Below, piece by piece: positions 23,191-35,100 of a stretch of DNA of 64,000 bases (its first letter is position 1; each line of letters opens with the position of its first letter). Made by a program: the position numbers and the translations under genes. Under the pieces are notes generated by a model that made no database searches, had not been told where the DNA came from, and saw only the letters and a program-made list of their open reading frames with translations. The stretch is from Branchiostoma lanceolatum (lineage: Eukaryota; Chordata; Leptocardii; Amphioxiformes; Branchiostomatidae), in assembly GCF_035083965.1 (NCBI RefSeq), contig NC_089723.1, positions 6,967,501 through 7,031,500 on the forward strand. Reading direction: 5' to 3'.

Positions 23191-26100
23191 GTGTGTGGTA
23201 GTTGTTGTTACATCCGTTGAAAATGGAGGTATTGTTTTGGGTGTGTCTGTCTGTCTGTGTATCTGTCTGGGTTTATTTCCTAGATATTTGCAGTCAGCAT
23301 AACATAAGAATCTCTGGATAGCTTTTGATCATGATATTTGGTGAGTTGGTAGGTGTTGGAAAGACGAAGGCCAACTTCGACTTTGGCCCCCTGGTGTGTG
23401 CCCAATGTACTGCAGCAGACGGCTTTTTTATAATTTGTCCTGGACATGCTATGGTCTTGTTTTTTTGGTAGTAGATAGCTTTTGATGCAAGGAAGAAATG
23501 GTGTAGGTTTCGTCCCCCTAGCAGCTTGTTGTGTATTGTAGGTAGGTTTGGGCCCCCTAGCAGCTTGTTGTGTATTGCAGGTAGGTTTGGGCCCCCTAGC
23601 AGCTTGTTGTGTATTGCAGGTATACGATCATCTTGTTAGGTGCACCATTATGAAAAATGTAAAACTAAGCTCGACCTCTTAGAGCCCAAAACTTTCGTCA
23701 AGCTGTCGGCTTATTCCAAAAGGGTAGAAGTGTTTGTGACATCTAGTCACTAGTGACTTCCAAATTGCCTCTCTGTCTAATGCATCCTATTGAGCTATGC
23801 AGGACAACCCTTTATTTGCTCAAGGGGGAACCTGTATCTGATATCTTGGAGTGCTTACATCAAGACTTCACTGACCAATCCATAACATGGAACGATACAG
23901 ACGAATGTTATTATCTCTTCCAATCCGCGCTCACTCAAAGTGACTTAGACGTCCATAACAACTAACTTCAATTTTGCACAAGAAACTTTTTGCGACGGGT
24001 TGTTTAAAAGTGATATTGACGTACGTGAATTGTACGTGAAAAATGTAGCATTACGTTTTTACGTTAACGTAAGTATTATCACAAAATAATAATTTGAGGT
24101 CCCCATCCGTAGTAGTAGGCAAATAGCCATATTTATAGTGGCATTCGCAAGTTGTCAACTCTGTTCCGATATGTCTACGTGTTTGCTTATTGTCCAACTT
24201 TACGCACACCAACAGACTGTATAAGAGTCAGAAGTAGCAAGAACTTCACAACATACATACAGTTGTTAATGTAGACTATAGTAGTAACTTGGTATACATT
24301 TTAGCACTTTATGTAATAAGGTTTAGGTGAAGCTAATACATAGTGTACAGCAGACGTCGTGCTCCCTGATTGAGTCAGCACTGATGTCTAAATATAACTG
24401 GCAGTTTTTGCTTGAATTGACTGTAATAAAGTCTAGTGCAGTCGTAATGTTTTGCCAAGGCAGGAAATTGAATCTTTAGACTTGTCGAGTTTCCCATTAG
24501 AAATATTGGTACGGTGTAAAATCATAACGTAAATCATAACACTCAAATCAGCCAATTTTACCAAGAGCTGCTAGTATTCAAAAGTTACATAACGTGTACA
24601 GATGAAAAGAAAACTACTCTCCTTTTAACATCACAAAACCCACACATTACAAAAAAGTGGGAAGAAGAAGTCGAACCCAATAACTTAGAACTTAGTGTGA
24701 GAAGTTAGATCAGAGTGTTATACTGTTCATTATTGTCTGTCCGTCCTTTTTCATGTTACATGTACTTGCAATATAATTTGCCTACGGGCAAGACCTTGCA
24801 ATACAACTTTCCATCACGGAGTCCTACAAGAGTCGACAACAGTAACATTGGGGCTAGCCTTGCATAGAATCGACCAAAATTTTCGGCTGCTTCAATATGA
24901 GAAACCTATTACCAAGGCAGGAAATTGAATCCGTAGACTTGTCAAGCTGTCTATTAGAAATATTGGTACGGTATAAAATCATAACACTCAAAACAGCCCA
25001 CTATACCAAGCACTCCTGGTATTCAAAAGTTACATAACGGATTTTTGCAGTAGTCTACAACAACTAGTCTTGCCTAGAATCGACCAAACTTTTGCTCCTT
25101 CAATATGAGAAACCTGTTACCAGACTTTTGCCAAAGCAGGAAATTGAATTTCTAGACGTGTCGAGTTTTCCATTAGAAATATTGGTACGGTGTAAAAATG
25201 ATAACACTCAAAGTAGCCCACTATACCAGGCACTCCTGGTATTAAAAAGTTATTTAACGGATTTCTACAGGAGTCGACAACAACTACATTGGAGCTAGCC
25301 TTGCATAGAATCGACCAAACTTTTGCTCCTTCAATATGAGAAACCTGTTACCAAACTTTTGCTAAGGCAAGAAATTGAATCTGTAGACTTGTCCAGTTTT
25401 CCATTAGAATTATTGGTACCGTATAAAATCATACCACTCAAAACAGCCCACTTTAACAAGCACTCCTGGTTTTTCAAAGTTACATAACGGATTCCTATAG
25501 TCTTGCCTAGAATCGACCAAACTTTTGCTGCTTCAATATGAGAAACCAAACTTTTACATCCGTGATTTCATCACGTTGGAGAATGACTGACTAGTATTTT
25601 CTTTATTCACAACCAAGTATTTACATTACACGGCTCGTGTAAATATTTGGTTGGGAATAAAAAGAACTTTCAAACTTTTACATTTACGCACTGGTGCTCA
25701 CAAGCATCCAACTAATAAATGCACTGAAATCCTGTGGACATAGTAAAATTTCGAAAGAAAACATCGTTTATGGTCGTGTTGACGTATACAAGGATGGTAT
25801 CCCGTCTATAGGTTCCAAATGTTGTGTCAGAAAAGATATCGTATGCAATGGACAGCATTCTAATGCAACGTTGACCAAACATCCAACAGAAAACATGATG
25901 AATTCTATTGTAACTACAAGACAAGACTCCTATACGTGCCTGATAACACATTGCAACTGAGGTACCATACTAGTTAATAGCTAAAGGGGCCCAAAGCAAT
26001 ATTAGGGCCCGAACATAGGATTTTGAAATTCAATTTATGTAGTCATTTCTAAACATGATTAGTTCAAACAACACTGTCACAATGTATAGCGATGCCCATG

Positions 26101-29100
26101 ATGCAAACATACGACGTCGTTGTGATGTGAGAGCTCACTAAAAATCGTCGCTGGGTTTTTGTAGGCTCGCAAAACTAAGGGAGCATCGTACGGCACGTTT
26201 TTGAGAGGTTTTAAAATGCTCAAAGTATGAAGTTATCAAATGAGCTAAACAGTTTAGTAAATGTCACTAGAAGATTTCAGAACATGTGTACATTACTTTC
26301 TAGAACAGCAAATTTGATGAGGAACTTTCCTTTAGATATGGACGATTGACTGGCTTTAAATCTGTTAGATCTTGGCTTGCTCCGAAAGCGACTTTACGCT
26401 TGGTTATTAACTTGTATCAAAAACGTGGGTACTTACAAATATACCGCGCCTTTCGCGGACGGCATTTTACCGGTGAAAAGGGTCTCTAAGTGCTGTTATC
26501 CCGTGGGAGCATCACGTTTTGTTTGAACGGTGACCAAATACATTAATGACCTTTGATCAATCTGCGTGACATTTCGGTTCATCATTGCAATTAAGCACTC
26601 CAATAACTCTACCTGATCCTATTGATGTTTCATTTCTGCGCTTAATGCATGACAAAAGAAGGGACATCGAAAAGAACCGAACGTGTAATTTTCCTAAGGT
26701 GTTTCAGGCTTTAAATCAATGCCGCACAATGTTCTCCTTCATTTGAGTTCCAATGTAATTATCTCTAATAGCCAACCCGTGCCTGTGCGCGTGTAGGTGT
26801 AGGTATTTATGGTGGTTTCTGTCATCTATCAAACGCCGAAAGAAATTTGCATATGAAACTGCTTCACTCCAGGATATAAACGTTCGCTTGGAGCTTGAAA
26901 TCTAGCACCTTTGCATACTTTTTCTGCATGGTATTGTGATGCCATGTTACAAATTGTGTCTATACAGGACATAAATGGGAGGTTGCAGAAAAGGTCGTGT
27001 TACTTTGCCCGAAGGGAATTGATCCAATCTAAATGAGGGTGTGTCGTACGCATAATTCCTGCCTAATACTTTCATGATTTAAAAGCTGACAATTCTTGAA
27101 TAGCTGTCGAAACGATTTCCTGCCGATTTCAATAAACTTGCCCATACAAATGAAAATATTGATTAGGGTCAAAAAAACATAACTCGACGTTGTGTACGAC
27201 TTAAACCTTGTGTGTGTTAGTCATTTTAGCTTTTTGTTATACCCCCATTCCACTAGGACGGCGGTCTCTGCGACCTAAAATTTAACAGAGCGCTCAAAGA
27301 ATTTCATAGATAAAAACAAATCTTTTAATGCTTTTTAAGTTTTGTTGGCTTTTCAGTCATACTTTTTCATTTTGCATATTCTAAGTATAAAGTCAAGGGT
27401 TACACAAATTTAATTTAGGTCGCAGCGAGAGTGCAGCGAGAGCGCGGCGAGAGCGCGGCGAGAGCGCGGCGAGAGCGCGGCGAGAGCGCGGCGAGAGCGC
27501 CGCGCGAACACTATCTAGTAGAATGGGGGCCTTAACGCCAATGGTGTTGACTCAATCAATTGAGGGCATCATTTGTGTATGGGAATATATAGCCCTAAAG
27601 CTGTGCAAAGCCCTCTGAGATATCTATCGCACGAAACGACCGCATGTGGTAACCTTGGGGGGACCTTTAAAACACAGCAGGTCATAAACGTTATATGTAC
27701 CACTTACGCATACGAAGGTCCACAAGATCCCCGTGTATTTCGTAACATTTTATCAAACTGGGCTATCTACTGTATAAGTTGCCTTAATACTTTCCCTAAT
27801 TATAGCTATGAGGGCGTTATATGATGTCCTTGAAAGCCGTAAGTAGTTGCCCAATAAGTTGCCTTAATACTTTCCCTAATTATAGCTATGAGGACGTTAT
27901 ATGATGTCCTTGAAAGCCGTAAGTAGTTTAAGTGATCTCGAACCAGTTAAGAGCAATTCTTCCACTGATCGTGACAGAGAAGACAGATGATATGTAACGT
28001 TACAGTATTTACAGGTTCATTGTACCATGGAAATTCACCTAGCTCTTTTCGACGAGCACAATGAACATTGGACCACGGCTTTACGTCCCGTCCTAAAGAC
28101 TGCAACCCGTTACAGTAGCGTGCATGTCAGGTGATCTTTAGTAGTGTGACTTGTGTGATGATAGCTGGCTGGGACCTGTTCACCCGCTCACTATAAAACA
28201 CTACAAACTCTACATCAGCTTCCTTGTGTATAGGCCAATATATCTCTACTGCTTTTCTAAAAAGAAACCGTATCATCTCTGACACAAACAGTTGATTTTA
28301 ACTTTGTTTCCTGTATATTATCATGTAATCCATGTTCCTTATATTTTGTATCACTCATAAAATAGCGAATTATTCAATCTTAAGTTATATAGAACTCATT
28401 AGCATTGTTATAGGCAAATGCGTAGATATTAGTCCTGATACTAAAGCCCCCTCTCATTGGACCCGCGGCACGCTGGCGGCGTCGCTGCGGCCAATCGAAT
28501 TGACAAAGCACTCAACGAATTCCATCGACAAAAACCGAACCTTTTTAATCTCTGTGTGTTTTGTGGTCTTTTTGGTCAGCTTGTACGTTTTGAATGATAT
28601 TCCCATTATAAAGTCAAGGGTAACACAAATCTAGTTTAGGACGCGGCGACGCCGCCAGCGTGCCGCGGGTCCAGTGAGAGGGGGGGGGCTTTAGTACCTC
28701 TCAAGAACGTGACATGTACAAAAAACTACAACCTCTATCCATGTCAACTTTCGACGAATCAGTTTATGACTTAATACGTTTCAAAACGTGCAGATACGAG
28801 ATAAAAGATCTGACAAAGCACAGGAAATTGTGTTTTAAGAGCGGAAAAAAGGTTGTCAACATGCCTACGGAAAGCTTACTACGCACAACCTACATCCAGG
28901 ACAGTTATTCATGACGTTCGTGGCCTGGATTTTTAGCTTAGAAAAGCACTTCGCAGTGTTCTCCTCAGAGAGATGTTCTTCCTAGCCGCAAGAGCCACTT
29001 AACGACTTTATGTGGCTTTTATACCCCCTAAGCGAGGAGTAGTTAGCCGTTATGACGCCATGTCATCATCTTGAGAAATAGGAAGCGCCAGCCCATTAAA

Positions 29101-32100
29101 AGTATTCAAACGTGATTACTGCTGATTGCTTAAAAGGATGCCAATTTCGGGAGAAATGAATTTGAAAAATCAGAAGTCCCCAAAAATCGAGTCTTCCTTG
29201 GATAGCCCAAAGTTGACAAGGGGAGCCACCACCTCAAATTCTTAAAGGCAACCAAAGCAATATTAGTGTCCAAAAATGGAAATAGAATAATGCTGAAATC
29301 TTTATGATAGTGACATTTACTAACACTGTTTGGCACATTAGCGTAGTAACTTGATACTTTGAGCATTTTAAAACCACGCAAAACCGTGCCGTACGATGAT
29401 CTTAGTTTCGCGAGCCTACAAAAACCCCGGCGACGATTTTCAGTGAGTTCTCACATCGCAACGACGTATCTTTGCATGATGGACGTCGCTATACGTATAC
29501 ATTGTGATAGTGTTGTTTAAACTATTATCATGTATAGAAATGACTACCATGAAAAGATTTCAGCATTTTTCATTTCCATATTTTGGGCCCTAATATTGCT
29601 TCGGTTGCCTTTAACAACATTAATGTGTACTCATAGGTACAAAATAAGGCCTAGAATATCAGGAAAGTTTGTGATCGTGCGTGCATGAACTTGCTACTTG
29701 CTGCATACCAAACTAACCGTGTTTTTTCTCAGAAGTCTTTTAGTCTGTGACCTTCCCGAGACCTTGACCATTGATAGCCATGTGCATTGTTACCTTCATC
29801 ATAAACGACAAAATGTCATGCTTTTGTTACACATAGTGTCAGGAAAAAAAAAGCTTTATCTCTCAAAATGGCGGATTTTACCCGTCATGCACTTCGCGCC
29901 GGAAGTTGCGAAATGGCTTATTAGGTTGAAATGCATCGACCTCCGTCGTGATTTTCAATAACATGACATTTGGTTCACGCAGGCTAAATTGCTTTCCCAC
30001 AAATGTGTCTTTCTCTCCGTGAGATGGAATATTCATGAACTGTGCGAGAGTTTTGGAATTCACAATGAACTTCATCAACAGTCAGACTGCGTTCTTTCTG
30101 CCTACACATTAAAGACAACGAAAGCAATATATTAGGGCACAAAAATTGTAAATAAAAAAAAATGCTGAAATCTTTATAGTAATAATATTTACTAACACTG
30201 TGTAGCACATTTGTGTAATAACTTCGTACTTTGAGCATTCTAAAACCGATGGTCTCCTTAGTTTCGCGAGCCTACAAAGACCCCGGCGAAGATTTTCAGT
30301 AAGTTCTCACATCACAACAACGTCGTGTTTTTGCATCATGGACGTTGCTATACATTGTGATAGTGCTGTTTGAACTAATCGTGTATAGAAATGACTAAAT
30401 AAATTGACTTTCAATATCTGATTTTTGGGCCCTAATATTGTTTGCCAATGGGTTTCCTTTAAGAGAGAATAGAATTATATCACAATGTATAACGACGTCC
30501 ATGATGCAAAAATTTGACGTTGTTGTACTTTTGTGTGAAACATTGAACTCTGGCATTGTTGGGAGGGTCCTCTTGGGAATTCAAGAACTCGATCGCTATG
30601 TATAATGTTCGCCCTGCGTTCAGGCTTCAACTTATGGTAAAGTTGACAAAACAAACTGGATTCGAGCATAACAGTTTAGTCTCTGAATAACCATGATACC
30701 CGCTTGTAGAGTGGAATGCTCCTTTAACATACCATGTTACTTCACTCGTTACATGGTACTGTAATGGTCAGGTTTACTGGCGCCGAGCTGTTCATAACTG
30801 TCGACAAGAATATATGGAAGAATTGACAGTTCGCTAATCATCGGTTGGTTAAGTGACTTTTAACATCTTTACGTTGATTGGGGGCAAGACCCCAATTAAA
30901 CGGAGTGTGTCAGCTCGTTGGAACTTGTAGTGATCCATTAACCACGTCTGTCAGCATTTAGATGCGGCTGCAAAGTGGGGTAACGTAACGTAACGCCATG
31001 ATGTTATGCCGTGCAAAAATGTACCATCAAGCGGGGGTTGCTAAGGTTGTATCAAACCTTCCTAAAACTGGCAAGAGTTTCAAACCTTAAATCACCATGG
31101 ATAGTCTGAATATCAAAATAAGGTTTAACGTCAGCTACTTTCAAGAGATATTAGCTATAGTGTAAGTTAGAAACACACGATGAAGTACGCAGTGTCGAAT
31201 TGTACATTAATGACCTCCCCAACTCCGTAGATTCACACGTTCAATTATTTGCTGACGATTGCTTGATTTATCGAACCATCAGCAAGCCTTCTGACACTCA
31301 AGCTCTACAGTCTGATCTCGATGCGTTATCAGAATGGCAAAATCGTTGGCTCATGTCGTTCAACCCCTCTAAATGTCACTTCCTTCATGTCACCCGTAAG
31401 AAGCACCCCACCCTAACCGTGCCTAACCGTGTGTGGATGGTGTTCAGGACTAAGGACAGGAGTGTGTGGATGGTGTTCAGCACCAAGGACAGGAGTATGT
31501 GGATGGTGTTCAGCACCAAGGACAGGAGTGTGTGGATGGTGTTCAGCACAAAGGACAGGAGTGTGTGGATGGTGTTCAGCACCAAGGACAGGAGTGTGTG
31601 GATGGTGTTCAGCACAAAGGACAGGAGTGTGTGGATGGTGTTCAGCACCAAAGACAGCGGTGTGTGGATGGTGTTCAGCACCAAGGACAGGAGTGTGTGG
31701 ATGGTGTTCAGCACCAAGGACAGGAGTGTGTGGATGGTGTTCAGCACAAAGGACAGGAGTGTGTGGATGGTGTTCAGGACAAAGGACAGGAGTGTGTGGA
31801 TGGTGTTCAGCACAAAGGACAGGAGTGTGTGGATGGTGTTCAGCACCAAGGACAGGAGTGTGTGGATGGTGTTCAGCACCAAGGACAGGAGTGTGTGGAT
31901 GGTGTTCAGCACCAAGGACAGGAGTGTGTGGATGGTGTTCAGCACCAAGGACAGGAGTGTGTGGATGGTGTTCAGCACCAAGGACAGGAGTGTGTGGATG
32001 GTGTTCAGCACCAAAGACAGTGGTGTGTGGATGGTGTTCATTACCAAAAAAAGTTCAATTTGCACGTACATTGATGGTGTTCAACATGAAAGAGGAAATC

Positions 32101-35100
32101 TGCATTAACGTGCATCTACATGAAATGTTCCACAGCAACCTGCACAGGGCTGTTGATCATACTCACTTTTATTCGTCAACGATCCATTGTTCGAAACGTT
32201 GTTCTAGAACCGCAAACTCCCCTTGTTCTAGACTAGCAACGGCGTTCGAAGCGGTTTGTTTACAATCTCGACTGACTACTGAAGGCGACACGGGTAGACT
32301 TCAGCCTCGCCTTATCCAAGTCAAAAGTTGAGAGTTTTTCAAAACAAAATGGGGAGACGCCGTGGTCGAAGGAGGCATCGGCGGTCCCGAGCTCGGGGCG
32401 TCCCGTCTCCCAGGTTTCCGGCCTCTGACGTGGCCGATGAGCCGCAGGATGAACGACGGCGGTTGTTCAAAGTGGTGGCGATAACGTTGCTACTTGTAGC
32501 TGTGACGACGGTGAGTTCTCTACACTTAAGTGCTGCGTATTGGTACTGTACCGGTACAGGTCCAAATTACCGAATCATGAAGTACCGGTACTGTACCGAT
32601 ATAGATTTACACCAACATGGGCTTATTTTGTGACTTATCTCCTAACCTAATAACCTCATGCAACACCAAACATGACCAAAGTGACACCTTGGAACATCGG
32701 TACTAATATGCAACAGATCATTCAGGCAGGCTGGGGGTTTTGGTAGCAAGGCCAAGAGAGGTTGGCGTTTGGAAACCTTGTTATGTTCTTTGAATAAAGG
32801 TACTGACAAGTTGTAAACAGTTTATTTATGTTTCTGTCACTATTGAAGTTCATAAAAACGCATGTAAATTTTTCAAATTGTTCAGGTAATAGGTACAGGT
32901 CCGGATCTGTACCTAAACCTCTGTACCGGTACCGGTACATGTACCTGATGTTACCTTTAGGTACGCAGCACTAGTCTACACCATCGCGTTATCTCTATAC
33001 ATAATATACCATATTTTAACAACGTAAAAATGGGTAATAAGATTTACGCTGGCTGGTAGTTTGATGCATTAAAAAAATCTTAATCCTAATTTGATGATGT
33101 TAAATTCGCAGAACATTATGAAAATTTTCCCAAGTTAACTATTGATTGCCATGAAACCCATGCCTGTTTTTGTCCATACTGTGTTGCTATGTAAAAATGT
33201 TTTTCTTTCAGGTTGTCGTTGTGACAATCACAGTGCAGTTGAACACCGCTACAGATGAGACCATCCTTCCCCAATACCGAAGCTGGGGATATAGCGGAGC
33301 GGGAACCTATCCCACTGATCCCGACGTGACTTCAAAGCTGACGGAAAGCGTCCAAGGGTTCGCGGAAGACGACACCCGAGTTCCCGACGACATGCCCGCG
33401 ATAAATGCTCCTCCTACGAAAAGGCTCGTGTCTCCTCCGACAGACCACGTGCGACCCGACGAGACGGACGGTGGGCGAGACTTCCACGGCTGGGACAGCC
33501 AGAACTCCCCGGTAGGACAGCGCACTCCACAGCACATTGATGTTCACCTTAGCGAAGATGATCCCTTGGCTTCCCCGACAGACCACGTGCGACGTCGCCA
33601 CAGATTCAAGCCCTGGGACGTCATGACAACTCAAGAGAGACATTCCTATATTGCCATGATGCGCCTTCGCATTGAAAAGTACATAGACGAGCTTCTCCAG
33701 CGCAAAAATGAGCCAAAGTTGCGATCGGAGTTTGAAGCATATAACCATGCCCGTGCACGACAAAGGCCATGGGCCGCGGAAACATTTTCCAACTCGGAAT
33801 CGCCCACAACCCCAGATGACCCAGTGGACAAGATGCCCCAGTTGGCACCAAAGCCAGATTCTTCGATAGATGTTATCCCGAAGAGCGAAATCAACAACAC
33901 GGAGAAGACTGACGTAGACAAGGTGCTGCTGGAGAACTCAAAAGAAGGGAAATTATACCTGAGCTCCATCATGACAAAAACCATGACAAGCTGCGAGACA
34001 AATCACCGCGTGTTAAGGCGCATCAAACGCGTCAAGACGATTGCGCTGGTCGGGGTTGGAGCGCTGGCAGTGGGCATGTTAGCCACAGAGGCATTACGCA
34101 GATCCCGTGATGGAATGCCGATTTATATTGATGTATTTAATGGGGTTCTATACTTTTGATAACAAAACGAAGTAATAATTTGTTTGAAAACACAGAGCTA
34201 AGGGGAACGTGCAGACCAATCATCAGTTACAGATACGTGACGATATAGTTTGTAGACAAAACAAGCCTATTGTACATTTTGTTATCGGTTTGTCATGTGA
34301 CTGGTACCAACGAAATGTGTATAAAAAGTATATCCAGTAGATTTTTCTGGTATCTATTTCAACAGTTTCAGGAGAAGGTGCTGAGGACTTGTAATCTTTA
34401 AAGAGGGGGTTCAATCGGGCAAAGGAATCGGTCAAATTCCGACAATCCTCTAGAAATGCAACCTTATCTATCTATGTTATCTCCTGGTGATTAAACGCAG
34501 TTTTGTGCGAATGTTGCAACACTGTCTCAGTGTGAATTGTTTCCACTGTACTGTTCAGTGGTACAAAGTTTTCAGGTTGATACATGAAGAATTGATGCAG
34601 TATCATTCGCTATAAAACGATGGCGTGGGGTCGTGTGGCGCAACGGCAGAGCGTTCGACCAAGAGGTCCCGAGTTCGAATCCTGTCATGTCACCGATATT
34701 GTGCCCTTGGGAAATAAACTTTACACGACTTTCCTCACTCCACCCAGGTTTAAATGGGTACCTGACTTCGGTTGGCGAAAGTCGTACTGAGGTCACCTGG
34801 TGGCGCCGAATGGCAGCCACCCAGACCCTTGTGACAGTTCCAAAAAAATTCAAGTGTGGATAAGATATCATATATGTTGTGTATTGTGTGAAACATGTAA
34901 TACCCTGCATCAATTCAGCACTAGAAAGGCTGCCATTGCGGGTAATTTCTGACCAATAAAAGTCACATCGTTACATTTGTTAATAGAGGTTTACCAGAAG
35001 TAAATAGTTATGCCTACTGCCTACCTGCCTACGTGCTCAGGCCAGAACCTGGCCCCTTGCTTTCCAGGAGGATCCTCCATGTAGTCCTGTCCCTTGCCCT

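Noticed and set aside
31200-32331. Three overlapping long plus frames and one minus frame of 200-300 aa
   Set aside because: All are produced by the 33-bp minisatellite, whose length divisible by three keeps frames open; only the first about 75 residues of one frame are a real LINE scrap.
33307-33984. Four minus frames of 76-143 aa opposite the nested gene
   Set aside because: Overlapping shadows of the plus-strand exon; no motif or splice logic.
34627-34700. tRNA gene
   Set aside because: A and B boxes are present but the stems do not pair and a SINE body follows; the same holds at 8620-8690, 40722-40795 and 59150-59222.
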